Source of the DNA: Lachnospiraceae bacterium A4
GTDB lineage: Bacteria > Bacillota > Clostridia > Lachnospirales > Lachnospiraceae
Assembly: GCA_000403215.2 (NCBI GenBank)
Contig: KE159531.1
Location: 18,707-82,706, forward strand
Length of the DNA: 64,000 bases
Direction: 5' to 3'
The position numbers were made by a program, and so were the translations under genes. Of the stretch, positions 17,389-25,770 are shown in pieces. The notes below the pieces were generated by a model, which saw only the letters and a program-made list of their open reading frames with translations, was not told the origin of the DNA and ran no database searches. Every line of letters begins with the position of its first letter. Within the stretch, counting starts at the first letter, position 1.

Positions 17389-18831
17389 GTGAATGGTTTT
17401 AGTTTGGCATGGCGTTCTGTTATTAGAAAACCTGTAAAAAGTGTCCTGCTGTTTGTAACCGTATTTACCATCAGCCTGTTACTATTGTCTGGAATGAGTA
17501 GTGGAAAAGCAACTATTCAAATGCAGGATAATACAAGGCAGGCAATCGGGGCAGGGCTTCTGCTGGAAGAAAATGAAGCAGACCGACACCGAAGGATTGA
17601 TGAGTTATCAGGGCAGCTTGATCATAAGGAAGGCAGCGTAGGTGGATACCATCAGGAAAAAATTATAATAAATGGAGTAGAAAGCTGGAGAACATGGACG
17701 GATAATTCTTTTGAAACTCTGTTAGTTGGGGATATTGAAAAAATAGCGAGTACAGAAGGGATTGCTGATTACAATATTTCAACAGTTACAACTGCTGCAA
17801 GACCAGTTGATTTTATCCGTATTGAGGATGAGGATGTGGATCAGTATAGTGATCTTGGGGGTGTGTCGCTGATTGGAAACAAAGATATGTCTATGGACTC
17901 TAATTTTCTTTCGGGTAATGCTTTTATCACGGACGGCAGAATGATAAAAGAAGGCGAAAAAGATGTCTGTGTCATTTCAGTAGAGCTTGCAGATAAAAAT
18001 CAATTAGAAATTGGATACAGAATAACATTTGGTAATTGCCGTGATAAAGAGGATTCTATGACCTATGAAGCAGAAGTTGTTGGCATCTATCAGGTGAACC
18101 AACCAATTGCCCCGTATATGTTTGGAGACACTTACCGATCTGAAAATGTTATTTTTACGGATTTGGATTTCCCTGAAAAGGTGGATGGAAAAGCTGGCGA
18201 TCCATTATATGAGAAGGCATATTTTAAGATTGCAGATGTAAATGATTATGAATCTGTAAAGAAAAGTGTAATGGGGGCAGATATAGCATGGGAACGGTAT
18301 GATCTGATTGACAATAACGGAAATATGAATACCTTGTCCACAAATTTTAATGAAATGGAGAGGTACAGCAGGATTTTAGTATGGGTAATTTCAGGGGCAA
18401 GCCTGATTATCTTGTTCCTTATTTTTCAGTTTTGGATGAAAAGCCGAAATAGGGAAATTGGAATCATGTTGTCAATGGGAACTTCCAAAATTCGGATTTT
18501 GGCTCAGATTATGACAGAAGCACTTATGATTGCAGCAGTAGCTGTGTTCATTTCCTTTTCTGTGGCACCCAAAGTGTCAGGTCTGACGGCGGATTATCTG
18601 GTAGAACAGCAGATGCAGAGTGCGGAAGAACAGGATTTATTGGATGAGGGGAAAGTGGCATTTTCTTACGAAAAGTCAGAGCAGAACGTGGTGGGGGTGC
18701 AGGCAGAAATTACTTCTAGGATGTTAATACAGGATGCCACGGGCATTGCCCTGCTTATTACAATATCTGTATGTGTATCAGGTATTGCCATATTGAAAAG
18801 AAATCCCAAAGATATCTTGCAGGCTCTATAA
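17389..18831 (+). CDS. ABC transporter permease, FtsX/MacB-like (second)
   Basis: This 480-residue protein has the same layout as its neighbour: N-terminal membrane segment (VKSVLLFVTVFTISLLLLSG), an extracellular domain of about 290 residues, and three membrane segments ending in IAILKRNPKDILQAL. It starts with GTG 17389, 3 bp after the first permease's stop, with GGAGG upstream. The extra-long extracellular domain suggests a specific ligand interaction. Together with the lipoprotein and the two-component system it resembles peptide-antibiotic stress modules, but the substrate cannot be read from sequence. Confidence 0.87.
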   Translation: MNGFSLAWRSVIRKPVKSVLLFVTVFTISLLLLSGMSSGKATIQMQDNTRQAIGAGLLLEENEADRHRRIDELSGQLDHKEGSVGGYHQEKIIINGVESWRTWTDNSFETLLVGDIEKIASTEGIADYNISTVTTAARPVDFIRIEDEDVDQYSDLGGVSLIGNKDMSMDSNFLSGNAFITDGRMIKEGEKDVCVISVELADKNQLEIGYRITFGNCRDKEDSMTYEAEVVGIYQVNQPIAPYMFGDTYRSENVIFTDLDFPEKVDGKAGDPLYEKAYFKIADVNDYESVKKSVMGADIAWERYDLIDNNGNMNTLSTNFNEMERYSRILVWVISGASLIILFLIFQFWMKSRNREIGIMLSMGTSKIRILAQIMTEALMIAAVAVFISFSVAPKVSGLTADYLVEQQMQSAEEQDLLDEGKVAFSYEKSEQNVVGVQAEITSRMLIQDATGIALLITISVCVSGIAILKRNPKDILQAL

Positions 18832-18881
18832 ACAGTTTATGTACGTAGGTATTTGGAAATAAATTAAGGAGGACAGTTGAA

Positions 18882-19508
18882 ATGATATTAGAAGCTAAAA
18901 ATGTGGAATATGCATATAAATCTCAAAAAGAAAGGAAAGTTTTAGATAATATTTCTGTTCGGTTTGAAGAAAAAAAGTTTTATACAATTATTGGAGCCAG
19001 CGGAGCAGGAAAAACCACTCTTTTGTCTTTGCTGGCAGGGCTTGACAGTCCAACAGGAGGAACCGTTTTATATGAAGGGGAAGATATCCTTACGAAAGGT
19101 TTGAATTATCACAGAAAGAATCATGTATCCCTAGTTTTTCAGGAATATAATCTGATTGATTATCTTACTACTGAGGAAAATGTAAAATTAGGAGGAACAG
19201 ATAAGCCGGAAGAACTGCTTTCAAAAGTGAATATTCCACAGGAAGCATGGAAAAGAAATGTGATGAAGCTGTCGGGTGGACAACAGCAGCGTGTAGCGAT
19301 TGCAAGAGCACTGGCAAGCAATGCAAAAGTCTTATTGGCAGATGAGCCAACCGGGAATCTGGATGAACAGACGGCAGAGGGAATTATTGAGTTATTAAAG
19401 CAGACTGCACACGAACTGGGAAAATGCGTAATTGTTGTTACGCATAGTAAATATTTAGCAAATGAGGCAGATGAAATTATACAGATAAATGATGGAAAAT
19501 TTGAATGA
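18882..19508 (+). CDS. ABC transporter ATP-binding protein, MacB/LolD-like
   Basis: The protein has Walker A GASGAGKTT (about residues 37-45), Q-loop LVFQEYNLID, signature LSGGQQQRVAIARAL, Walker B VLLADEPTGNLD and the H-loop His in VVTHSKYLA. At 208 residues it is a single ATPase domain that energises the two permeases upstream. GGAGGA precedes the ATG. A hairpin at 19630-19691 follows and probably ends this operon before the RiPP genes. Confidence 0.93.
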   Translation: MILEAKNVEYAYKSQKERKVLDNISVRFEEKKFYTIIGASGAGKTTLLSLLAGLDSPTGGTVLYEGEDILTKGLNYHRKNHVSLVFQEYNLIDYLTTEENVKLGGTDKPEELLSKVNIPQEAWKRNVMKLSGGQQQRVAIARALASNAKVLLADEPTGNLDEQTAEGIIELLKQTAHELGKCVIVVTHSKYLANEADEIIQINDGKFE

Positions 19509-19716
19509 TAAAACATACAAATTACGCTGGTTATTATTGATTGTAAAGATGATAGAGTTCAACAGTAATTTGTTCGGGAAGTTTTGAGTTGACATTTTAG
19601 TTTAAAATGTATATACGGTTGTGCTGTTTAAACGTTTTCGGGATTTTTATGTAGAGAACAATGCTATACATAAGAATCCTTGAAAACGTTTTGTCGTTTA
19701 TATAGAGAAGTAATCT
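19509..19716 (+). promoter_or_regulatory. leader region with palindrome and 25-bp hairpin upstream of the RiPP operon
   Basis: TTGACA (19589-19594) overlaps a near-perfect palindrome, ACATTTTAGTTTAAAATGT (19593-19611), and is followed by TATATA, a plausible promoter. Then 19630-19654 pairs imperfectly with 19664-19691 (ends AAACGTTTTC / GAAAACGTTT), followed by TTGTCGTTT. The hairpin may terminate the ABC operon or attenuate read-through. A similar CATTTAGTTTAAAA stretch lies just after the operator of the Amidase_6 gene. Confidence 0.45.
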
Positions 19717-19783
19717 GGAAAAATTACAAATAAACTCGTAAAAATTACAAGCCGCAAAAAAAGTCAAATTTTGAATGTATTAT
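19717..19783 (+). promoter_or_regulatory. radical SAM operon promoter with two-box operator
   Basis: AAAAATTACAA occurs twice, 21 bp apart, within GGAAAAATTACAAA (from 19717) and TCGTAAAAATTACAAG (from 19736). A -10 candidate TATTAT begins at 19778, 61 bases after the operator start. No -35 is seen. GGAAAAATTACAA and the central TCG are identical in position to the agrD1 operator. Two direct repeats two helical turns apart are the usual LytTR site. Confidence 0.6.
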
Positions 19784-19812
19784 ATGTATAAAAGAATTTG
19801 GAGGATATGCAG

Positions 19813-21378
19813 ATGAATGACGGTTTGAGATTAAGAAAAGAAGAAATAGAAAAGAAATTTTTAGAGATGGTTCCTGATAGGAAATTTGGACGCTTAGGAA
19901 CAGTTTTTAAAACAACAAATAATAAATATTTTTATGATGCAGGTACAGGAAAAGTCTTTTGTTGTGAAGAAGATGAGTATGATGTGTTGAAATATTTATT
20001 AGACAATGAGGATGTTTTTCCTAAAAACACTGATGATATGCACAAAATCGAAAGGTGGTGTGACATATATGAAAAGTTACTGTTTTTATGTGAAAAAGAA
20101 AACATTTTGCAAGCGCCATTAAGGGAGTTCTATAAACTGGAAGATAAAGACTTAGAGGTATTAATAGATAAAGATTTACAGCAGATAATTTTGGAATTAA
20201 CTCAAAAGTGTAATTTGAGATGTAAATATTGTATTTATAATGAATATAATCCTGCATATCGGGATTTTACAAATCAGGATATGGATTGGGATGTGGCAAA
20301 AAGAGCAATTGATTATGCTAGAGAGCATAGCGGTAAAAAAATTGCTGTTACATTTTATGGCGGAGAGCCATTAGTCAGATTTGATTTGTTAAAGAAATGC
20401 ATAGATTACTGTTTAGAAACAATTAAGGATAAGGAACTGACATTTTCATTATCTACGAATTTGACATTGATGACACCCCAAATTGCAGAGTATATTGCCT
20501 CAATAAAGGGATGCAGTGTTTTATGCAGCATTGACGGACCGGATTTTATACATGATGCTTACCGGGTAAGTGCGGATAAAAAAGGAACGCATAAAAAGGC
20601 GATACAAGGATTACGTTATTTGGTTGAAGCTATGGGTGAGAAGGGAAGCAAAAGAATCATAATAAATACTGTAGTTTGTCCGCCATATTCAAAAGCAAAA
20701 TTGGACATGATACAAGATTTTTTTGACAGCTTAGAATGGTTGCCTTCAGAAGTTACAAAAAAGTGTGATTACGTTGAAGGCGGATCTTTGCGAGACGAGG
20801 ATATAGATTTGACATTTCTTGATTCAGAAGAAGACAAAGAAGATTATAAAAAAGGTGAAATCGACTCTATTAGAGCATGGGCTTTGGATAATGTATTGGA
20901 AAAAAACGATAATAGAGGGTATTCATTTGGTGTTGGAAAAGACAATCTGATAAGGATACATAATAGAATACTCTGTGACAAACCAAGTAAATATATACAT
21001 AGAAATGGATGCTGTATACCGGGAAATCGTCGAATATATGTTAAAGTAAACGGAGATTTTTCATTATGTGAAAAAGTAGGCGATTGCCCTGATATTGGCA
21101 ATGTATATGAAGGAGTCGATATTGGAAAAGTAAAAAAATACTATATTGAAGAATATGAAAACAAGTCAATTGGTGATTGTAGTAATTGTTGGGCTGTAAA
21201 TATTTGCGGTGTTTGCTATGCTTCTTGTTGTGATAAAAATGGATTGAATATGGAATATAAAAAAGTTGCATGTGATTATCAAAAAGAGCAGGCGATAGGG
21301 GAATTGATGGCATATCACCAGTTGTTAGAGGATAGACCAGAAGAAATTGAGAAGATAAAAGAAGTTCCTATAATGTGA
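19813..21378 (+). CDS. SPASM radical SAM peptide maturase (CcpM-like)
   Basis: The enzyme is predicted to modify the Cys-rich peptide encoded next to it. Residues 20-110 look like a peptide-recognition region. The radical SAM 4Fe-4S motif CNLRCKYC lies at about 133-140, followed by a GGEPL motif and a TIM-barrel. The C-terminal SPASM domain is Cys-rich (CCIPGNRR, SLCEKVGDCP, then GDCSNCWAVNICGVCYASCC) and can bind auxiliary clusters. Length (521) and layout match clostridial Cys-rich-peptide maturases. ATG 19813 is chosen because GGAGG lies 8 bases upstream. It heads a four-gene operon. Confidence 0.9.
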   Translation: MNDGLRLRKEEIEKKFLEMVPDRKFGRLGTVFKTTNNKYFYDAGTGKVFCCEEDEYDVLKYLLDNEDVFPKNTDDMHKIERWCDIYEKLLFLCEKENILQAPLREFYKLEDKDLEVLIDKDLQQIILELTQKCNLRCKYCIYNEYNPAYRDFTNQDMDWDVAKRAIDYAREHSGKKIAVTFYGGEPLVRFDLLKKCIDYCLETIKDKELTFSLSTNLTLMTPQIAEYIASIKGCSVLCSIDGPDFIHDAYRVSADKKGTHKKAIQGLRYLVEAMGEKGSKRIIINTVVCPPYSKAKLDMIQDFFDSLEWLPSEVTKKCDYVEGGSLRDEDIDLTFLDSEEDKEDYKKGEIDSIRAWALDNVLEKNDNRGYSFGVGKDNLIRIHNRILCDKPSKYIHRNGCCIPGNRRIYVKVNGDFSLCEKVGDCPDIGNVYEGVDIGKVKKYYIEEYENKSIGDCSNCWAVNICGVCYASCCDKNGLNMEYKKVACDYQKEQAIGELMAYHQLLEDRPEEIEKIKEVPIM

Positions 21379-21438
21379 TAATGGTTTAAACACTTTGTGT
21401 TTAAATATAATTCAGTTTTGGTAAAGGAGGTGATTTTT

Positions 21439-21648
21439 ATGAAGATGGTTAATCCTATGGGGAGAACTGCTGAGTCTCTTGAGACAGGCGCAAACTTTGG
21501 AGTAACACCTTTAAGTGGATGCGTATGTTCTGATACTGAGGAACTTGCAAATGCACATAACAAGGGACCGACAAAGTGTGTAGGCTATTGCCTGTATGGC
21601 GAAGAAAACAAGAACGCCAACATGGAAGCAGCGAAGAAACCTCACTAA
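21439..21648 (+). CDS. Cys-rich RiPP precursor peptide
   Basis: This 69-residue peptide follows the very strong site AAAGGAGGTGATTTTT. Residues 1-26 form a plausible leader (MKMVNPMGRTAESLETGANF). The core has four Cys at 28, 30, 47 and 51 in the pattern CxC-x16-CxxxC, with a Gly/Asn-rich tail. Its place directly after a SPASM radical SAM gene and before an exporter is the hallmark of a modified peptide such as a thioether-bridged one. The arrangement resembles clostridial Cys-rich peptide families (Clo7bot/CLI_3235-like), but I cannot assign it to one. Ser, Thr and Asp beside the Cys are possible bridge partners. Confidence 0.85.
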   Translation: MKMVNPMGRTAESLETGANFGVTPLSGCVCSDTEELANAHNKGPTKCVGYCLYGEENKNANMEAAKKPH

Positions 21649-21672
21649 TGAGGTATCCCAGAATCAAAGTGG

Positions 21673-21704
21673 TTACCGCCCTATTAGCAATGATAGGGTG
21701 GTAA
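21673..21704 (+). promoter_or_regulatory. hairpin between precursor and exporter genes
   Basis: TTACCGCCCTA (21673-21683) pairs with TAGGGTGGTAA (21694-21704), including one G-T pair, around a 10-base loop. No T run follows. Its place after the precursor suits a partial terminator or RNA-stabilising hairpin that raises precursor over downstream gene expression. Confidence 0.55.
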
Positions 21705-21729
21705 TTGCTGTTTGAAAGGAAAACATAAA

Positions 21730-23526
21730 ATGCAAAAAATAAAAAAAAGCATAGCAATAATTGTGGGGACATTTAAATTATTATATAAAAGTGCATCATT
21801 TTATATAATAGCAATGTGCATAGCGAATATATTTTCTGGTATACTATTATCTCTTGGAATTGTAATATGGAAGAATATCATAGATTCGGTGCAGGAGTCT
21901 ATAAAATCAGGTCGTTTAGATAATACTATTATATGGTTAGTAATTCATTTTGCAACTATATTACTGCAGGCTTTATTGACTGAAATATGTGCATATTATA
22001 AAAATATATTATCCACTTGCACGAATAAGAATATAACACAAAATGTCTTGGATAAAATTAGTAAAATGGAATTGGAAAAATATGATGATGTATCATTTTA
22101 TGATAAATTAAAAAAAGTTAATGAAGAATCGACAGCTAGAACTATGAGTTTATTAAATTCTGTTGAAATGCTTGTAAAAGGGGTTAGCGTAGCTGTATCT
22201 ACGGCGATGATTTTATTTCGATTTAACCCATTGTTTATGATTTTAAGTATAATTATAAGTATACCGAATTTAATCATAAATATGAAAATAGCAATTATGC
22301 AGTATAATGTTTATTGTGACCGATTTGAGAATAAAAGATATATTGATTCTATTAAAAATTTAATTACAGCACATGAAAATGTGAAAGAGATCAAGATATA
22401 TAATTCAACTCCATATTTTGTATCATACATACTTAACTCCTATAAAAAATATATTGAGGAAGATAAAAAAATAAGGAAGAAATTTGTACTGGAATCGTTC
22501 TCGATGGAGTCATTAGGAAATATTTTTATTTATTTCTTGAAAGCAATAGTATGTTATGAAATAGTGATACAGAAAATGTCTATTGGTAGTTTGACATTGT
22601 ACTTTAGTTCAATAGATAATTTTAGAAGTGCTATGGCAAATATAATTAATGTAATGAGTTCAATGTTTGAAGATGGATTATATGTACAAAGTTATTTTGA
22701 ACTTATGAAAGATACTGAAACAGCAAAGGAGTCTGGCAGAAAGAAAAAATTTGTAAGTGAGTTTCATAAAATTAGGTTTGAAAATGTATGGTTTTCTTAT
22801 CCTGGCACTCAAGATTATGTTTTGAAAGATATAAATTTTGTAATAAATCGAGGAAAAAATTATGCGATAGTTGGACTTAATGGATCTGGAAAAACAACAT
22901 TATTAAAATTATTATTGCGCTTATATAAGCCAACAAAGGGAACTATTTATATTGATGAAATAGATATTAATGAAATAGATATTGATAGTTACTACAAAGA
23001 AATATCTGCGGTATTTCAAGATTTTATAAAATATCCATTAACAATTAAGGACAATATAGGTTTAGGAAATGTTGCTGAAATGAATAATTTAGAGAAGATA
23101 AACAAAGCAGCAGCACAAGGCGGAATACTAGAATTTGTGAATAGCTTGCCTATGGGGATGGAGACTCATTTACAGAAAGAATGGTCAAACTCGGTAGAGT
23201 TGTCTTTAGGTCAATGGCAGAAAGTAGCAATTAGCAGAGCGTTTTTTAAAAATGGTCAGATTATGGTATTAGATGAACCCACCGCATCATTAGATCCTAT
23301 GGCAGAACAGGATTTATTTCAAAAAATTAAGGATTTAACATATGAAAAAACTTGCGTTCTAATTGCACATAGATTTTCTACAGTTAGATTAGCTGATGTA
23401 ATTTATGTAATGAAAAATGGAGAAATTATAGAAAGTGGGAGTCATGATCAATTAATAAATAAAAACGGAGAATATGCATTGCTTTTTTCAGTACAAGCAA
23501 AAGGATACTTTGAGGACTGTGAATAA
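21730..23526 (+). CDS. ABC exporter with fused membrane and ATPase domains
   Basis: Six predicted membrane segments (residues about 15-310) are followed by an ATPase domain (about 340-595): Walker A GLNGSGKTTLLKL, signature LSLGQWQKVAISR, Walker B IMVLDEPTASLD. No N-terminal C39 peptidase domain is present, so leader removal needs another enzyme, plausibly the M16 protein encoded next. It most likely exports the modified peptide as a homodimer. ATG 21730 is preferred since GAAAGGA lies 9 bases upstream. The stop overlaps the following gene's start by one base. Confidence 0.92.
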   Translation: MQKIKKSIAIIVGTFKLLYKSASFYIIAMCIANIFSGILLSLGIVIWKNIIDSVQESIKSGRLDNTIIWLVIHFATILLQALLTEICAYYKNILSTCTNKNITQNVLDKISKMELEKYDDVSFYDKLKKVNEESTARTMSLLNSVEMLVKGVSVAVSTAMILFRFNPLFMILSIIISIPNLIINMKIAIMQYNVYCDRFENKRYIDSIKNLITAHENVKEIKIYNSTPYFVSYILNSYKKYIEEDKKIRKKFVLESFSMESLGNIFIYFLKAIVCYEIVIQKMSIGSLTLYFSSIDNFRSAMANIINVMSSMFEDGLYVQSYFELMKDTETAKESGRKKKFVSEFHKIRFENVWFSYPGTQDYVLKDINFVINRGKNYAIVGLNGSGKTTLLKLLLRLYKPTKGTIYIDEIDINEIDIDSYYKEISAVFQDFIKYPLTIKDNIGLGNVAEMNNLEKINKAAAQGGILEFVNSLPMGMETHLQKEWSNSVELSLGQWQKVAISRAFFKNGQIMVLDEPTASLDPMAEQDLFQKIKDLTYEKTCVLIAHRFSTVRLADVIYVMKNGEIIESGSHDQLINKNGEYALLFSVQAKGYFEDCE

Positions 23527-24677
23527 TGAATGAAATAGAAATGTTATCTATACATAATAGAGAATGTATATGTTATGATGTAAGAGAAGCGCAAGGAACT
23601 TTATTAGTAGGATTGGTTGTTGAAGGCGGCTCTGTTTTAGAAGAAGAGTGCGAAAAAGGGTATACACATTTTTTGGAACATGTGATGTTGAGTTTCTCAA
23701 AAGAAGATAGAAGAATACGGTGTAGAGGATATACTGATTTTTATTACACATATTATATTTTTTCGATAACAAGTGATATGTTTAATGTATGCATGGAATT
23801 GATAGATGAAATTCTTGCTGGAAAATACATAACTACTTATAATGTTGAAAAGGTTAGGAAAGATGTAATAGCTGAGTATAAAGAATTTATTGTATCAAAG
23901 AAGGAATTTAATTATATCTTGGAAGGAACAGATTATATCAATCATTTGGCAATTGGAAAAATAGAAAATATCCAATCTTGCAATTCTTGTGATTTATTTG
24001 ATTTTTTTAAGGAAAAGTATCAATCCCAATTTATTGATATAATTATAATTGGAGATACAAGTAAAATTGATGCAAAAAAATGTATCACTAAAAAACATAA
24101 TTATATAGGGGACAAAAAAGAAATAAGTGTTTTTGGGAAAAAATATGGTGCTATTATAAATGCTCAAATAGCTCTAAATGGTATACATATATTTTTCTAT
24201 AAAAAAAGATGTTATAAAAACAAAATATCATATGTAACGGAAATAGCCATTGAGGAAATACTTTTTTCGTTAATTGAAAGTATTACAAGTTATGAAGTGA
24301 GTAAAATTAATATATCATCTTTAGAACAATTAGTTTGCATAAAATTATCTGATAGCAGTATGTATGGGGATGCTAATGCGTTATTAAATTATATTCAAAA
24401 AAAAATGGATAAAAATATTATTCAAAAATATATACGAGAATATAGAAAACAGTATAAAATGTATATAAGTAAAGGTACAGGGGTTAATTTAGAAAAAGAA
24501 TTACTTAGATGTATAAATGATCTAGTTTATAATGGGGAAATAATTGGTTATAAAGAAATGATGAGTATTATAGAGCAACAACTGGATATCATTAGTATGG
24601 AACAAATATTTGAAGCATATCATTCCATGTTTAATCAAGAGACATATTATGTTGCTATAAAAAATGAAGATAAATAG
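23526..24677 (+). CDS. M16-family zinc peptidase, probable leader peptidase
   Basis: The inverted zinc motif HxxEH is intact as H48-F-L-E51-H52 in YTHFLEHVML. A third ligand is likely E117 in VRKDVIAEYKEF, the family's usual spacing. At 383 residues it is about one M16 unit (two half domains), shorter than pitrilysin, like peptidases found in PQQ and subtilosin operons. With the exporter lacking a C39 domain, the simplest role is removal of the precursor's leader. The start overlaps the exporter stop (TAATG), so the two are coupled. No signal peptide: it acts in the cytoplasm. Confidence 0.85.
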   Translation: MNEIEMLSIHNRECICYDVREAQGTLLVGLVVEGGSVLEEECEKGYTHFLEHVMLSFSKEDRRIRCRGYTDFYYTYYIFSITSDMFNVCMELIDEILAGKYITTYNVEKVRKDVIAEYKEFIVSKKEFNYILEGTDYINHLAIGKIENIQSCNSCDLFDFFKEKYQSQFIDIIIIGDTSKIDAKKCITKKHNYIGDKKEISVFGKKYGAIINAQIALNGIHIFFYKKRCYKNKISYVTEIAIEEILFSLIESITSYEVSKINISSLEQLVCIKLSDSSMYGDANALLNYIQKKMDKNIIQKYIREYRKQYKMYISKGTGVNLEKELLRCINDLVYNGEIIGYKEMMSIIEQQLDIISMEQIFEAYHSMFNQETYYVAIKNEDK

Positions 24678-24875
24678 TAAATCTGTTGGTTGCTTTGCTG
24701 TTTAGTATTTCATGTATGCAAGGAAGTATTTGTTTTATGGAACTGAGGAGGGCAAAATTGATATTTTCAGATTAGGTAAAGGAGTAATGTGGCAGAAATA
24801 TCACGTTACTTTCTGATGTAGATAAGACTTGCAGTTATCAAATAACAGCAGACTATTTGAATTAGCAATATAAGA

Positions 24876-24918
24876 AAAAAACAGCCTGAAACAGCATAAT
24901 TGATTTCAGACTGTTTTT
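24876..24918. terminator. bidirectional terminator after the RiPP operon
   Basis: AAAAACAGCCTGAAA (24877-24891) pairs with TTTCAGACTGTTTTT (24904-24918) with one wobble, with A and T runs on both sides. It can serve the RiPP operon on the plus strand and the small XRE gene on the minus strand. Confidence 0.75.
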
Positions 24919-24919
24919 G

Positions 24920-25147
24920 TTATTGCATATCTGGTGGGACGTACTCCAATAAATCAGCAATGGAACAATCCAATGTCCTGCATATTCGCACAAGCACTTC
25001 CGTATTCAGCCGTGTAATGGTATTATTGATATATCCATTTAGTTGAGAGCGTTGAATTTCTGCTTTTTGGCAGAATTTGTTTTTGCTTAAACCGGACTCT
25101 TTGAGTAGCCGTCCTAAGTGAATCTTAATACTTCCATTTTGGCTCAA
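24920..25147 (-). CDS. small XRE-family regulator
   Basis: The 75-residue protein is a bare XRE helix-turn-helix (IKIHLGRLLKESGLSKNKFC, then QKAEIQRSQLNGYINNTITR, and LVRICRTLDCSIADLLEYVP), the YozG/Cro-like size. A GGAGG ribosome site precedes the ATG. It converges on the RiPP operon and diverges from a small Spo0A_C-like gene. It could repress either its own promoter region or the neighbour, but no operator is evident. Confidence 0.85.
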   Translation of the reverse strand: MSQNGSIKIHLGRLLKESGLSKNKFCQKAEIQRSQLNGYINNTITRLNTEVLVRICRTLDCSIADLLEYVPPDMQ

Positions 25148-25287
25148 TTGTATACCTCCTGTCGAATAGTGTCATAATAAGTAGACACAAATTGTTTGAC
25201 TAATTAAGTATACATTAGTTAAAATTAACATATCAGTTATAGAAAGTTACGGATAAGAAGTTATACCACAAGAAAGGAAAAAGACGA

Positions 25288-25497
25288 ATGAGTGAGAGAG
25301 TAGCCAAAGAAGCAATTAAGAAGATTGCCAAAAGTGAGGGGAAAAGTGAAATCAGAGAGGAAATGGAGCAGGCTATTATGATTGGTTTCTTGAACAAGGG
25401 AACAAGGCATAAGTGGGATAGCCTGTTTGGATCAGGGCGGTTGCCAAGCCCGGAAGAATTTATTACAGTTTTGTCATTGAAGGTTGCAAGAAGATAG
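25288..25497 (+). CDS. small protein resembling a Spo0A C-terminal domain
   Basis: The 69-residue protein reads MSERVAKEAIKKIAKSEGKS onward, then IREEMEQAIMIGFLNKGTRH and KWDSLFGSGRLPSPEEFI. The W-x-x-LFG-x(n)-P-x-x-EFI ending recalls the last part of the Spo0A DNA-binding domain, and free-standing proteins of this type occur in Lachnospiraceae. The match is by eye and partial. AAGAAAGG precedes the ATG. It is divergent from the small XRE gene, and may be a DNA-binding accessory. Confidence 0.55.
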   Translation: MSERVAKEAIKKIAKSEGKSEIREEMEQAIMIGFLNKGTRHKWDSLFGSGRLPSPEEFITVLSLKVARR

Positions 25498-25569
25498 GCA
25501 GAGTAATAATGGCATAGTAATTCAAAGAGAACAGTTTTACCATTAAGTTTGGTAAAGCTGTTTTTATGT

Positions 25570-25636
25570 CCATATTCTGCAATAAAAGGACGCTTTCTGC
25601 AAGGGTTATTGTACTTAAGCCATTGTTTGATATAAT
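25570..25636 (+). promoter_or_regulatory. TTCTGCA direct-repeat operator and -10 box
   Basis: TTCTGCA is at 25575-25581 and 25595-25601 (20-bp period), inside CCATATTCTGCAATA and ACGCTTTCTGCAAGG. The -10 box TATAAT begins at 25631, 36 bases after the second repeat. Spacing and sequence match 7795-7861 closely. It should drive the leader peptide and the V8-like protease. Confidence 0.55.
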
Positions 25637-25655
25637 TGATTTTAGGAGGTTATAT

Positions 25656-25736
25656 ATGGTAATGAATGAATTTGGTAATTGGCTTATTAAGGGTAAACAT
25701 TTATCGACATTCAAATATAAAAGCCGTAGCATTTGA
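25656..25736 (+). CDS. 26-residue peptide ahead of the secreted protease
   Basis: A strong TTAGGAGGTT site precedes ATG 25656. The peptide (MVMNEFGNWLIKGKHLSTFK, then YKSRSI) is basic and amphipathic, and ends 34 bp before the protease gene. It is the first frame on the transcript from the TTCTGCA promoter. It could be a leader peptide, a small signalling or toxin peptide, or incidental. The ribosome site argues that it is translated. No family is recognised. Confidence 0.4.
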   Translation: MVMNEFGNWLIKGKHLSTFKYKSRSI

Positions 25737-25770
25737 AACAAAACATATTTTTTGAAGGGAGAAAACGTAT

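Noticed and set aside
13259-19508. BceRS-BceAB bacitracin module
   Set aside because: The kinase has a large extracellular sensor domain, unlike BceS, and two similar-sized permeases plus a lipoprotein replace the single long BceB. A general FtsX/MacB-like system is safer.
23526-24677. M16 protein as an inactive subunit only
   Set aside because: The HxxEH motif and a suitably spaced Glu are all present, so catalysis is plausible; no separate active partner is encoded nearby.
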